22,677 nucleotides of DNA, taken from a virus. Of this stretch, positions 1-8,912 are shown piece by piece. The translations under genes and the position numbers were made by a program. Under the pieces are notes generated by a model. The model was not told where the DNA came from, did no database searches, and saw only the letters and a program-made list of their open reading frames with translations. The stretch is taken from positions 1 through 22,677 of IMG/VR virus record IMGVR_UViG_3300031974_000445. One strand, written 5' to 3'. Positions within the stretch are counted from its first letter, which is position 1; every line of letters starts with the position of its first letter.

Positions 1-231
1 GTCATCACGATAAAACTCATACCCCTGAATATCATCTAGCGGTCTGTAATTAACATCTTCCTGACCACGAAACTCGATAGCATTACTAATCGTTTCAATA
101 ATCGGATCATATGTGTAACCCATAGATGCGCCAACAACATCAAAGAATGACGGATCATCTTGCTCTAGTTGAGTTTGTGCGCCACGATATAAAACACTAT
201 TATGTGAGAAAGGATCAAAGGTCGGCAGCAT
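1..231 (-). CDS. Partial internal virion protein candidate, N-terminal 77 codons
   Basis: An open frame on the minus strand starts at the ATG at 231-229 and runs off the left edge without a stop. It begins MLPTFDPFSHNSVLY, is acidic and hydrophilic, and has no signal peptide. The start lies inside the end of the upstream gene, whose stop is at 215, giving a 17-nt overlap like other junctions of this operon. I do not recognise a domain in 77 residues. By position, after two internal virion proteins in a T7-like order, it could be the third and largest one (T7 gp16 position) or another tail-tip or ejection protein. That role is inference from order only. Confidence 0.6.
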   Translation of the reverse strand, partial: MLPTFDPFSHNSVLYRGAQTQLEQDDPSFFDVVGASMGYTYDPIIETISNAIEFRGQEDVNYRPLDDIQGYEFYRDD

Positions 232-2869
232 TAGCCAATTCCTCACTTAACTGATTTAAGCTAAAGTAAATAAATGTAGGCTCATCCCCATCTTGAAGGG
301 CTATAAATGGTGATGGCTTACCTTCATCATCAATTTCAATAACCATATATCTTAGATCTTCTGATGTTGTTCCAGAAAAAGGAAGTGGCATAAGGCGTAG
401 TCTTTTCTTTGCTAAAACACGATCAACACCTAGCGGCGTTTCTTCCCCAGCAGCCATTTCTTCTTCAATAGATTGAGACATTGCCAACCCACCTTTTATA
501 CTTAAAGTTGGGTCATCTGTTTCACCTCTGCCATAATCAAGCTCAAACACAGCATCTGAAACGCCATAAACATTTCTTAGTTGATTGTTAAGCAAACCAA
601 CTACATCAGGAACCTTATCTCCAAACCTTCCTGACAATGCTTGACGAGATCTATCAGATACTTGAAATGCTGGATCAATAACGATCCCTTGTAGTTTATG
701 ATAATGTTGTTCAAAATATCTTCTTGTATCGGATTTAATTTGGTCAATAGGTTTACCACTTGCAATTTGATATTCAATAAATGGCATCATTTCAAATGAA
801 GCATTTGGATTAGCGGTGTCTCCTGTAAATAATCCAGCATTATCAACTAAAGTAATTTCATCAGCAAATTGTTCTATGCTTTGATCTTTAAGAGTTGATT
901 TAATTTGTTTAGCAAACTTTTGTGGGTCATTTCGTGCTTCACGCAATTCATCAAGAACCCTTTTAAAACTAGCTATACCATCTGGCTCAAAAGAAGCAGC
1001 ATATAAAGCACCTTCAATTAACCCAATTTGCTCCCCATTCATTCCAGCCAGATCAAAAAGATTAATACTTTCCGTAGAATTAGGAAGTCTTACATCTGCA
1101 AACTGAGCATAATACTCAGCAAGCATTTGAGTTTCACGATCATTATAAGGGTTTGCATCAATCATATTATTCATTGCAGAAACAAGACTTTTAGGCAGCA
1201 CTCTTCTTGAAGCAGATGTTTGTCCCCAATTGAATCTTTCATTGAAACCATTTTGAAAAAAGAAATTTGGATCTCTATCGCTACCTGTAATAGCTTTTTC
1301 CATAGTCTCTTGGCTTTTGGCGGAAGCTGGGTTTGCAGTACCTGTACTGACTTCTGTTAAATTTTTTGCATCACTTTCAGATAGTGTATTAGCATCAAGA
1401 ATAGCTTTCTTTTCTGCTGTCACAGAATTGAAAAGTCTTGTTATGTTAAGTCTATCTCTGCTGTAATCGGCGGTTGATATTATAGTATCTGCTAAATTTT
1501 TTATATCATCAGGCAAGTCAACATCAAGTTTGCCTTCTTGATTTATATAACGCTCAACAAGAGCCGCTTCTTTATAATCTGTTTTATTATTTATTTGGTC
1601 AGAAATCCGATCTTGAAACAAATGCCTAGCTCTTGTAAAAGCTCGATTTGTTCCATCACTACTTCCTATTGTTGTAGCTTTTCCTGCTAAATCTTTTTCA
1701 AGATTTCTTAAAATAAATATTGATTGAGGCAGATCATTATTTGTAATTGCATCTAATATTTTATCATTAGCTGTCTTTGTAATCCTATCAATTCCAAGCC
1801 TTGCGTTTTCAGCATCAATGGCTTCTTGCTCTCTAGCTGCTTTATCTGCATCTGATTCATTCAGTCTTGCTTGAGTTTCAGCATTACCAAGTTGAGTTTG
1901 ATAATTTGTTAAACTTGTATTAAGAGATTTTTTATTATCAATAAAGTCTGGGCTGTTAATAAGAGATCTAATATCTTCTCTTATATTATCTGGCAAATCA
2001 TCAATGCCAGCACCACCTGACTGTACTACTCTACGAATATCATTTACTTGTAGTGATGTAGCTTGTGGATCTGATTCTATTTTTGCAATAATTCTTTGTG
2101 CTGTACCATCAAAGATTGCTTGTGTTAAAGCTGATTTAAGTTCAGTTGCTTTTGTTTTTGTAATTAAATCGGGGAAAGCAAGTTGTGCTTTATCTATCTG
2201 ATCTAATCTATCTTCAAGTAAAATTTGTGCGCTTTGAAAAGAATCAGAGCCTTCTTGAAATGATGGGCTTGAATGAAGAGACGCCATAGTTTTTGCAGAC
2301 TGCTCAACATCAGAAATAACAGCATTAGCTGCTGATACACGCTCTCTTTGAGCTTCTTCTGCTGTTAGATTTAACCTATAAGATGCTTGTAAAGAACTGC
2401 CTACTTGATTGATAATATTTGCAAATCTGGGCGCAGCATTTTTAGATGTTTCTTGTACAAAATTACCAAAGTCGGCATCAAACAAAGCAGAGCCATTTGG
2501 TTTATATTTGTGTGTTTGAGATAATTCTGCTGCTTTTTGTTTAAAATCATCTTCAGTTTGAGCTACATATCTACGCTCAATTATCTCTTTATAAGCATCT
2601 TGAGCAGCGCGACCAAAGTTATTAGGCAGTTGAAATGCAACAGGCTCACCTGTTTCTGGATCAATAGAACGCAAATCAGCAGCAGATGCAGCTTGTGCTG
2701 TTTCAATGCCACGTTCTTTTGCTTGTTTTTTTAACTCATTAAAAGAGTCTTGAATCATATTATCAGCAAGTTCACCTACGCTGCGCCATGACGCAACTTC
2801 ACCAGTGTCAGCGCGAACAACACCAATGCTGCGTGATATGTTCTGTCTTTGCTGCCTAATAACTGCCAT
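215..2869 (-). CDS. Large internal virion protein (T7 gp15 position)
   Basis: An 884-residue hydrophilic protein, rich in Asn, Asp, Gln, Ala and Glu, with no membrane segment or signal peptide and long helical, coiled-coil-like stretches (about residues 160-240 and 310-420). It follows tail tubular protein B and a small internal protein, where T7-like phages encode the internal core protein gp15 (about 750 aa) that is ejected into the cell. No catalytic motif is visible, so the assignment rests on position, size and composition. The start ATG overlaps the previous stop as TAATG at 2867-2871, so translation is probably coupled. The DNA here is visibly more AT-rich, with A/T-ending codons, than the neighbouring tail tubular B gene. 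It could also be a tail-fibre-associated structural protein. Confidence 0.65.
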   Translation of the reverse strand: MAVIRQQRQNISRSIGVVRADTGEVASWRSVGELADNMIQDSFNELKKQAKERGIETAQAASAADLRSIDPETGEPVAFQLPNNFGRAAQDAYKEIIERRYVAQTEDDFKQKAAELSQTHKYKPNGSALFDADFGNFVQETSKNAAPRFANIINQVGSSLQASYRLNLTAEEAQRERVSAANAVISDVEQSAKTMASLHSSPSFQEGSDSFQSAQILLEDRLDQIDKAQLAFPDLITKTKATELKSALTQAIFDGTAQRIIAKIESDPQATSLQVNDIRRVVQSGGAGIDDLPDNIREDIRSLINSPDFIDNKKSLNTSLTNYQTQLGNAETQARLNESDADKAAREQEAIDAENARLGIDRITKTANDKILDAITNNDLPQSIFILRNLEKDLAGKATTIGSSDGTNRAFTRARHLFQDRISDQINNKTDYKEAALVERYINQEGKLDVDLPDDIKNLADTIISTADYSRDRLNITRLFNSVTAEKKAILDANTLSESDAKNLTEVSTGTANPASAKSQETMEKAITGSDRDPNFFFQNGFNERFNWGQTSASRRVLPKSLVSAMNNMIDANPYNDRETQMLAEYYAQFADVRLPNSTESINLFDLAGMNGEQIGLIEGALYAASFEPDGIASFKRVLDELREARNDPQKFAKQIKSTLKDQSIEQFADEITLVDNAGLFTGDTANPNASFEMMPFIEYQIASGKPIDQIKSDTRRYFEQHYHKLQGIVIDPAFQVSDRSRQALSGRFGDKVPDVVGLLNNQLRNVYGVSDAVFELDYGRGETDDPTLSIKGGLAMSQSIEEEMAAGEETPLGVDRVLAKKRLRLMPLPFSGTTSEDLRYMVIEIDDEGKPSPFIALQDGDEPTFIYFSLNQLSEELANAADL

Positions 2870-3339
2870 TACTTTGTACCTAATTTTAATTGATCTGTCT
2901 TATACATCTCATAACGCCAGAATCCAGATGCTATCGCAGAACCAGCACCAAGATACCCTTGCATCAAAGCAGCCCTACCTTTACTAGCCTCCATCCCTGC
3001 CATAGATCTTTGTTGAGATGCTTGCATCATGCCCTGAGAACCTATTGATTGTACATCTGAGTAAGCAATTTCTTTTTGCCTATCCATAAATGCTTTCATA
3101 GATCTATCAGATGGATCTCTGCCAAGAAACGCTTGGAAAGCAATGTTGCTAGAGGTTGCTGTTTCAAACTGGCGCAATCTAACATTAGCTCTTTCCAAAG
3201 CCTCAATTTCTGTTTGCCTTGCAGATTGCTCATACTGAGCTTGATTAAAAGCAGCTTGCCTTCTTGCTGCACGACCTTGCTGAATAGACGATATAGCAGA
3301 AAGACCAGTCATTGCTAATTGTATGCCAAAAACACTCAT
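2869..3339 (-). CDS. Small internal virion protein (T7 gp14-like)
   Basis: A 156-residue protein. Residues 1-22 form a hydrophobic, Gly/Ala-containing start (MSVFGIQLAMTGLSAISSIQ), followed by a long Gln/Arg/Ala-rich helix (about 23-65) and a second Ala/Gly-rich C-terminal segment (about 125-143). This resembles T7 gp14-type internal virion proteins, which have an amphipathic or membrane-active N-terminus and help form the conduit for DNA ejection. It sits between tail tubular B and the large internal protein, the T7 gp14 place. Both ends are coupled by 1-nt TAATG overlaps (3339 and 2869). No exact family call can be made without a search. Confidence 0.65.
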   Translation of the reverse strand: MSVFGIQLAMTGLSAISSIQQGRAARRQAAFNQAQYEQSARQTEIEALERANVRLRQFETATSSNIAFQAFLGRDPSDRSMKAFMDRQKEIAYSDVQSIGSQGMMQASQQRSMAGMEASKGRAALMQGYLGAGSAIASGFWRYEMYKTDQLKLGTK

Positions 3340-5603
3340 TAGAATGATACCTCCGCGATTATACCATTTACTTGCAAAGATAGCGGTGCTGTTTGTGTAA
3401 TGGTGACAACTGGATCTTTGCTATAACCCAGCAGCCTAAACTCTCTTTTGCCAGATACAGCAGTTCTAGCAACGCTAAAGTCATCTGTAACCTGACGTAT
3501 AATCAGGTTCTTGTTGTTTACTGACAATGACAATGTGTCAATCAAATCAACTACAACTCTGCTAACAGCGCGTGGCTCACCAGTAAGAGGACCGCCTTGC
3601 ACCTGTGCATCAATAGGCAGTGTCTGTGCCTCTACATTAAAGTCAAACCCAATCTGGGCAGACGATATGGTTTGTACAGCAGACACATCAACATTGCCAC
3701 TGGCTACTGTAAACTCTCCTAAATAGTCAGTGCCGTTTACAACCTTAACCTTTGCACCATTAGCAAAGTGACTTGATACATCAAACACACCATTGCTGCC
3801 TGAGAACGTAGCTGAGAAGTCCATGTTCATATTCGCATCGAACTCCATAAGAATAAACTTATCAGTCCCAGCACCAAGGTCATATTGACCCACACAAAAC
3901 ACACGATCATCAATGGTGCAAACGGAATGAAACTTACCTGATGTTGTCCACTCAGACCATCCAGCCCTTTGTTCTGCTCTGTTAGATGTAAATACTGCAA
4001 TCTTACCAGTGTCATTCAAAACAAAAGCGTAAGACTCTGGACGATTAATAGCACCACGGAGAATACACATTTGCACAGGATTACTAATCAAATGTGGCGA
4101 TAGCGTTGAGATTGCGGTAGCAACATACGCAGCTTCAGAATCAGAATAGATGTACTCGCGCACAACAGACCCTGTTTTTTGCACATAGATTGTCGCACCA
4201 TCAAATGACTCTGGGCGCACAAAGTTGCTACCGTATGGAGTCTGTCTCCGAATTTGAGCATTAGTTGGCGTGATTGGCTTCTCGGTAAATGATGGAATGT
4301 ACATCTCTGAGGTGCTGGTAAAGATCTGTAGATCACGATTTGACATTAAATGTCGGATAGTATTGATCTCACCAATGCTAGCTGTCAGGTCGATTCCATC
4401 TCCATCCTCACCATCACCCACACCAAAGTCAAAGTAAGATGCTGGTTTACTCGCCCAGATGCCGTCTGGCTGGCCTAACGTACCAGCAAACCACAATCTA
4501 TTCTCATGGAACGTAACAGCCGCTGGGAAGCCTCTGAGGGCCGAATATGACTGCTCTCCCCACTGTGTTGTAGGTGCGTGTGTTACAATCTTTGGTGAGC
4601 CGCCTCCAACAGCAGATGCGTTAGCTGTTGCTCCAGAGGTTACTGTAAATACATTCTCATCAATAACCTCAACAACAGCTTCTGTACCATTGATCTGATT
4701 GGCGTTAATACCACCAACAGCACCAGCTTCACTGATTACAATGCTATCCCCTTCAGCCAAACCATGCAGCGGGAATGTAATCTTAATATCTGCACTGCCA
4801 TCAACAGTCTCAATAGCATCAGTTGCAAGCCGCACTGCAAGTGAATTGGTAACATTGCCAGTAGCTTGAGTAGTTGATTGCACAGATGTAATCAGTATCT
4901 CATTATCGTGATACCGCAGCCTGACCCCAACATGCTTAGAGTCTGGATAATTACCGCCTGACTGACTGCCTGTAATATCAAAGTAAGCTGCACTTGTGGT
5001 AACAGTAATACCATTACCGCTAGATGCAGACGGATCTAGTGTCATGCCCACTGGTTGAAACGAATAGTATGGCTGATTTATTCTGTAGCCATCAGCACTT
5101 GTTTCAAAAGTAGTTGTCTCTACTTGAAATGTAGTCAGGCTAGTACGCACTAGCTTACGCACCATAAAGGTTTGATGCGCTATAAACATAACATCACCAG
5201 CTTGGGCGTAAGTTAGCTCTGGCAAAATGCTATGACTAAACGGCAAAGCAGCCGAGCTTGTATCCTGTGTGATTGTTTGTATTAAGGATACTGCGCCTGT
5301 AGACGGGCTGATCTGAAACACACGGATCTTAGCGTTTTCTAGGCTAACAATGTATCGCTCATCATCAGAAAAAATAAACGGAACAATACGAATCTGTTGA
5401 GTTACTGATCCACTTACTGTGGTGTCAAACTCATAGATCTTGCTAGTACCATATCGCTTTAGCAAACCACCTTCATTACGCAGAAAGAAGTTCTCAACCT
5501 TCTTAGCTGAGTTAGCGTAGATAGGCGTATCCGTCCTTGAGGCCAAAGATGGACTAATCTCTCCAAACTGAAAGTTGCTAATCGGAACGCGAATACGAGC
5601 CAT
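3339..5603 (-). CDS. Tail tubular protein B (nozzle)
   Basis: A 754-residue, beta-rich protein close in size to T7 gp12 (about 794 aa), the nozzle of the short podovirus tail. The N-terminus (residues about 5-60: ISNFQFGEISPSLASRTDTP, then KKVENFFLRNEGGLLKRYGT) is the typical opening of phage tail nozzle proteins: adopt a site, then a statement about non-matching ends and a GG-x-x-x-R motif. A second hallmark is the stretch about 360-400 (VTFHENRLWFAGT, then PDGIWASKPASYFDF). It is directly downstream of tail tubular A with a 1-nt TAATG overlap at 5603, the universal order in T7-like phages. It acts in the virion at the distal end of the tail. Confidence 0.88.
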   Translation of the reverse strand: MARIRVPISNFQFGEISPSLASRTDTPIYANSAKKVENFFLRNEGGLLKRYGTSKIYEFDTTVSGSVTQQIRIVPFIFSDDERYIVSLENAKIRVFQISPSTGAVSLIQTITQDTSSAALPFSHSILPELTYAQAGDVMFIAHQTFMVRKLVRTSLTTFQVETTTFETSADGYRINQPYYSFQPVGMTLDPSASSGNGITVTTSAAYFDITGSQSGGNYPDSKHVGVRLRYHDNEILITSVQSTTQATGNVTNSLAVRLATDAIETVDGSADIKITFPLHGLAEGDSIVISEAGAVGGINANQINGTEAVVEVIDENVFTVTSGATANASAVGGGSPKIVTHAPTTQWGEQSYSALRGFPAAVTFHENRLWFAGTLGQPDGIWASKPASYFDFGVGDGEDGDGIDLTASIGEINTIRHLMSNRDLQIFTSTSEMYIPSFTEKPITPTNAQIRRQTPYGSNFVRPESFDGATIYVQKTGSVVREYIYSDSEAAYVATAISTLSPHLISNPVQMCILRGAINRPESYAFVLNDTGKIAVFTSNRAEQRAGWSEWTTSGKFHSVCTIDDRVFCVGQYDLGAGTDKFILMEFDANMNMDFSATFSGSNGVFDVSSHFANGAKVKVVNGTDYLGEFTVASGNVDVSAVQTISSAQIGFDFNVEAQTLPIDAQVQGGPLTGEPRAVSRVVVDLIDTLSLSVNNKNLIIRQVTDDFSVARTAVSGKREFRLLGYSKDPVVTITQTAPLSLQVNGIIAEVSF

Positions 5604-6196
5604 TAACTGCGCCTTTCAGTAATAAACCTCGAACTTGGAATCTTGCGTGTTGTCTGTTGCTGCGAATCAGTGCTTCTAGCTTTTGCCATAGCCTGTTGTG
5701 CAGATGTTGACATTAGCTGTGCAAGGCTTGCATCTCTAGCAATAGAAGTGGCAAACACATTGGCTAGCCCAAACTCAACCGCAACTGTGAAGTATGAAGG
5801 CCAATATTCTTCATCTGGCCTGTAGGTGTAATCTGCAATAACAACATCTGTTTCTGCTGTATCTGCATAAACCATGTCGCCATAAATCTGATAATCAATC
5901 TGCAAGTCACTAACTGTAACTGCATGAACCATAAGAGTGTCGTTAGCTAATTGATATGCACGATCATATCTGCCTGTTGGCGCATCACTCAAAAGGTTTA
6001 GAACTGCTTGGTTTGTTGCAAACCGCCAGCGTGTATTAACCAACGCAGCCCTAGCAAAATCCTCATACATATTCACAGAGACAAGAGCCTCTGTGCTTCC
6101 ATCATCAAATGATGTAATCGGTTCGGCACCAATAAGAATCAATGCCCTTGAACATATATCAACAGGAGAATCTGCTGTAGTGCTGGTTACTGCCAT
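5603..6196 (-). CDS. Tail tubular protein A (adaptor)
   Basis: A 197-residue protein, the same size as T7 gp11, which forms the ring joining portal and nozzle. Family hallmarks are visible: ICSRALILIGAEPITSFDDG near residues 15-34, then ARAALVNTRWRFAT about residues 48-61, YDRAYQLANDTL about 78-89 and a YRPDEEYWPSYF segment about 128-139. The start ATG at 6196 is preceded by CCCCCTCACTTCAC with no Shine-Dalgarno sequence. Instead a strong UUCG hairpin lies 7 nt upstream. The stop overlaps the tail tubular B start (TAATG). Confidence 0.88.
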   Translation of the reverse strand: MAVTSTTADSPVDICSRALILIGAEPITSFDDGSTEALVSVNMYEDFARAALVNTRWRFATNQAVLNLLSDAPTGRYDRAYQLANDTLMVHAVTVSDLQIDYQIYGDMVYADTAETDVVIADYTYRPDEEYWPSYFTVAVEFGLANVFATSIARDASLAQLMSTSAQQAMAKARSTDSQQQTTRKIPSSRFITERRS

Positions 6197-6203
6197 GTGA
6201 AGT

Positions 6204-6223
6204 GAGGGGGCCGAAGCCCCCTC
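6204..6223 (-). other. UUCG-capped hairpin before tail tubular A
   Basis: On the minus (coding) strand the sequence GAGGGGGC TTCG GCCCCCTC forms an 8-bp stem with a UUCG tetraloop, in the 33-nt gap between the small head protein and tail tubular A. No T-run follows on either strand, so it is not a classical intrinsic terminator. It may be a partial terminator, a 3' stabiliser of the abundant capsid mRNA, or a block to read-through ribosomes. Confidence 0.6.
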
Positions 6224-6229
6224 TCCCTA

Positions 6230-6493
6230 TTAGTCACCGTCTGTTTCAACGATAGCTGTGCCATCAGAAACGTCAACAACTGTGCCAGTGTTCGACAGAA
6301 CATTAACAAAGTGTGTTGTTGGTGTGTTTGAATCAACGACAAGAATAACATCACGAACTGCAAGCATGTTCGCTGCGTCATTAAAGTAGCCAGAGGTATT
6401 CACCGTAGCGATTGCATCGGTAGATGAATAGAACCAAAGGTTGCCGTTTGAAGCACCAGCTAGACGAGTAAGGTTTGCTGCACTGTAAGCCAT
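6230..6493 (-). CDS. Small head-associated protein after the capsid gene
   Basis: An 87-residue protein (MAYSAANLTRLAGASNGNLW, then YFNDAANMLAVRDVILVVDS). It is rich in small and beta-forming residues and has no membrane segment. Proteins with this opening and the pattern 'LW.Y.STDAIATVNTSGYFND' are common directly after capsid genes in aquatic phages and are mostly annotated as hypothetical. A head decoration or stabilising role is inference from position. The ATG has a good upstream site (AGGGGGT) 15 nt downstream of the capsid stop, so it is the second gene of the capsid pair and likely to be made abundantly. Confidence 0.75.
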   Translation of the reverse strand: MAYSAANLTRLAGASNGNLWFYSSTDAIATVNTSGYFNDAANMLAVRDVILVVDSNTPTTHFVNVLSNTGTVVDVSDGTAIVETDGD

Positions 6494-6508
6494 TTTTCTT
6501 ACCCCCTA

Positions 6509-7321
6509 TTAGTTGTTATCCAAGACTTCATAGATACCGTTGTCATCAATAACAACCGCACCCATTGACATCATGGATGTTACAAGATGAGAAACACGCT
6601 CTGGAACATAGTTCAACTCAGTTGAAACATCTGCGCCAATACCGAGGCCCACAGAAGATGTGTGGTACGCGATATTTTTACCAGCGGTTACTGCTGAAGT
6701 TGAGAAGATCTTGAATCCAAGAAACTCTTTCATGCTCATGCCGCCAGCGTAAGGAAGATTCTGCTCACCAACAAAGTCGCTAGAAGCAAACTCTGTAATA
6801 CCAAACAAGTCAGCATAACCTTTCGGGTGCATTGCCAGATAACGTCCACCATCTTCTGGAATGTCAGCAGAGCCAAATGTCTCAAACAAAGACAGAAGGT
6901 CAGCCTTTTCCAAAGCAGAGCTAGTATCGTGAATCTGGGTTGAGTTAGCACCAGCATCCATAGCAGTAATCAGAAGTTCATCTGTCTTACGCCCAAGAGC
7001 AGCAGCAGCAGATTTAGCTACAGCTTGACGCTCATCAATGTTGGTCTTTAGCTCATCCAGCTTGTCGATGTACTCGGCAGCGTAGAAGTCGCTCATTGTT
7101 GCCTCGACATTGGTGTGTGCCAATTCCATTGGTGTTACCATGCCGTTGCGAGATTTAGTTGAAGCAGAGCCAGTGCCGATCTTTTGGAAGCGGACAACTG
7201 ATCCGGACACATTACCTACTGTACGCACTGTGTTCCGCAGTTTGGAACCCATGCGCTGATAAGCCATGTGAACCTCTGATTCAAACTGTTTAATAAAGGC
7301 GGTGTCGATTGTATTCGCCAT
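6509..7321 (-). CDS. Major capsid protein
   Basis: A 270-residue protein starting MANTIDTAFIKQFESEVH. It shows the layout of an HK97-fold phage capsid of the family found in marine podoviruses (Phage_capsid_2 type): an N-terminal helix (1-25), a P-loop-like beta segment (RTVGNVSGSVVRFQK about 31-45), a spine helix (about 85-120: DELKTNIDERQAVAKSAAAA), and a C-terminal A-domain-like part ending in DDNGIYEVLDN. It is shorter than T7 gp10 (345 aa) and has no N-terminal scaffold domain; a separate scaffold gene lies upstream. The Shine-Dalgarno sequence AGAAGGA is 8 nt before the ATG. Gene order (scaffold, then capsid, then tail tubular A) supports the call. Confidence 0.85.
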   Translation of the reverse strand: MANTIDTAFIKQFESEVHMAYQRMGSKLRNTVRTVGNVSGSVVRFQKIGTGSASTKSRNGMVTPMELAHTNVEATMSDFYAAEYIDKLDELKTNIDERQAVAKSAAAALGRKTDELLITAMDAGANSTQIHDTSSALEKADLLSLFETFGSADIPEDGGRYLAMHPKGYADLFGITEFASSDFVGEQNLPYAGGMSMKEFLGFKIFSTSAVTAGKNIAYHTSSVGLGIGADVSTELNYVPERVSHLVTSMMSMGAVVIDDNGIYEVLDNN

Positions 7322-7407
7322 TTTACAGTCCTTCTCTAAAGGTGTTGAGTTACAGTTCTGCGGTTGTCTGCTTTGACATCTTCAACGCGAGTATCCTTGC
7401 GGGTCGC

Positions 7408-7929
7408 TCAGTGCATTACAGGCCGTGTAAATCCACCAATAACATCATTATGTTGCGGTGTGCAACGCACAAAACGCATCATAGTGTGTCCGTGCATTTC
7501 ATACATATTGTCGTCAAATACAAACCCGCACCAGCTTAACCACATAATTGTGTCATGATGATCGGCTGGAACAAAGTTTTCTATGTATTCATATCCATTC
7601 TGTAAGAGTGCAATAGTTTCTGTGCAACCACGCAAGAAGGGACGAAAGTTATTTGTAATTCCGTGAGTTCCAAGCAGCCATACTCTTGCACCACTGTCCT
7701 CAATTGGAACAGTGCCACACATGCCTATAGGCGTTTCATCTAACATTAATGTGTATGTATGTGCGCCATCTACAGCAAAAGGCTCAGTAAGAGCTTCTAA
7801 CGGTTGCAACCCGTGTATAAGGCACTCACGCAGATCATGCAGTCGTAGATCATCTGCTATAAATTCAGCGTCATGGGGTCGGCTTTTTATTAACGAGAGC
7901 CGACCAACTCGCACAAACTCTTTAGCCAT
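7408..7929 (-). CDS. T7 gp13-like acetyltransferase-fold virion protein
   Basis: A 173-residue protein from the ATG at 7929 (MAKEFVRVGRLSLIKSRPHD), which overlaps the scaffold stop by 8 nt (ATGGCTAA). A longer TTG start at 7953 is possible. The features are those of the T7 gp13/DUF2833 group with a GNAT-like fold: an early 'L.ad.R..D..e', a beta strand with GMCGTVPIEDSGARVWLLGT (about residues 68-87), and a C-terminal 'YIENFVPADHHDTIMWLSWCGF' helix-strand unit. In T7, gp13 is needed for assembly of the internal core. Here the gene lies between scaffold and capsid instead of after the nozzle. Whether it keeps acetyl-CoA binding cannot be judged from sequence. Confidence 0.6.
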   Translation of the reverse strand: MAKEFVRVGRLSLIKSRPHDAEFIADDLRLHDLRECLIHGLQPLEALTEPFAVDGAHTYTLMLDETPIGMCGTVPIEDSGARVWLLGTHGITNNFRPFLRGCTETIALLQNGYEYIENFVPADHHDTIMWLSWCGFVFDDNMYEMHGHTMMRFVRCTPQHNDVIGGFTRPVMH

Positions 7930-8650
7930 AAAGACGTTTGAATCCATCTTCAACTTGCTTGATAAAAACAGGATCTCTCCTTACTGGATCATGGTATCTT
8001 GGGTCAAGCATCATTTGCTTCAACTCATTTTCATTTGTCTGTGCAGCAGGGATGCTTGTTCCAGATGGCCCATCTTGACGCAAGTTTTCCATAATATGCT
8101 CAAGAGCAAGCACACCATCTGCTGTTTCACACATACGCTCGATTGCGCCTAGATGATCTTCACTAAAAAACTGATTAGCAAATAAGCTAACCGCTTCTGT
8201 TCTTGCAGACGCATTATCACCTAGCTTAGCAAGTTCAGCATCATAATCAGGCACATCAGCATTGAGAGCGTTCATGTACATGTTGATGCCTTCTTGAAAC
8301 TCCTCATTACTATAACCGTTTTCAAAAGCTGTATTAGCCCACCACGTTAGCAACTCATTCCCATCAGCCATTTCTGTATCAAAGCCTTCGGGCAACTCAT
8401 AGTCACCTACTTCTGCTGGGCGATTTTCAAACGCTTGGCTTTCAATCTCTTTCATAACAGCGGCGCGTACTTCTTCTTCTTTTTGCCCCAGCTTTGTTTC
8501 TAGGTTTGTGTACCCATTAGCCAGATCTTCTGGTGAGTTAAACTTCTGTGGCAACCACTCAGGTCTGCCAGCGTCTTGTTGCAGTAACGGATCACCACCT
8601 TCGGTAACAACGCCACTATCTTCAGTTGCTTCTGTTGCTTCTTCATTCAT
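7922..8650 (-). CDS. Capsid scaffolding protein
   Basis: A 242-residue strongly acidic protein. The N-terminus is disordered and acidic (MNEEATEATEDSGVV), followed by the scaffold hallmark RPEWLPQKFNSPEDLANGYT (about residues 29-48) and a LE-x-KLGQKEEEVR coiled coil, then a helical middle and a basic C-terminal tip (MMLDPRYHDPVRRDPVFIKQ), the usual shell-binding part. It acts transiently inside the procapsid. It is placed between portal and capsid as in T7 (gp9). The start overlaps the previous stop by 8 nt and its own end overlaps the next start by 8 nt. Confidence 0.82.
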   Translation of the reverse strand: MNEEATEATEDSGVVTEGGDPLLQQDAGRPEWLPQKFNSPEDLANGYTNLETKLGQKEEEVRAAVMKEIESQAFENRPAEVGDYELPEGFDTEMADGNELLTWWANTAFENGYSNEEFQEGINMYMNALNADVPDYDAELAKLGDNASARTEAVSLFANQFFSEDHLGAIERMCETADGVLALEHIMENLRQDGPSGTSIPAAQTNENELKQMMLDPRYHDPVRRDPVFIKQVEDGFKRLYG

Positions 8651-8912
8651 CGTTTTTAACCCTATGTGCGTGACGGATGCGTGATTCTAATAGGCCAACA
8701 ATATATCGCTGCCCTTCCATGTGACGCAGTTCCGCATCGGAAACCCCTGCGCCATTAACTTGTTCTATGGTAATGGACCTTAGATAACTCAATACCTCTT
8801 CCCCAGAAGGGGTGGCAAATAGACTAGCTATATTCAAGCTAATCTTTGAGTCCTCTGTTTTGTCCCGCTGAAATCCATCTAATCCTAGATAGACGTTATT
8901 GTTGCGGCTCAA
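8643..8912 (-). CDS. Bbp19-like small virion-module protein
   Basis: An 89-residue protein with the pattern LFATPSGEEVLSYLRS (residues 31-46) and HMEGQRYIVGLLESRI (about 64-79). This matches the Bbp19 family of Bordetella phage BPP-1 and related podoviruses, found next to the portal gene: a phage protein with 'tp.G..vL..L' followed by 'eGqR.vv..l...i'. Its function is unknown. It overlaps the portal end by 17 nt and the scaffold start by 8 nt. Confidence 0.65.
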   Translation of the reverse strand: MSRNNNVYLGLDGFQRDKTEDSKISLNIASLFATPSGEEVLSYLRSITIEQVNGAGVSDAELRHMEGQRYIVGLLESRIRHAHRVKNDE

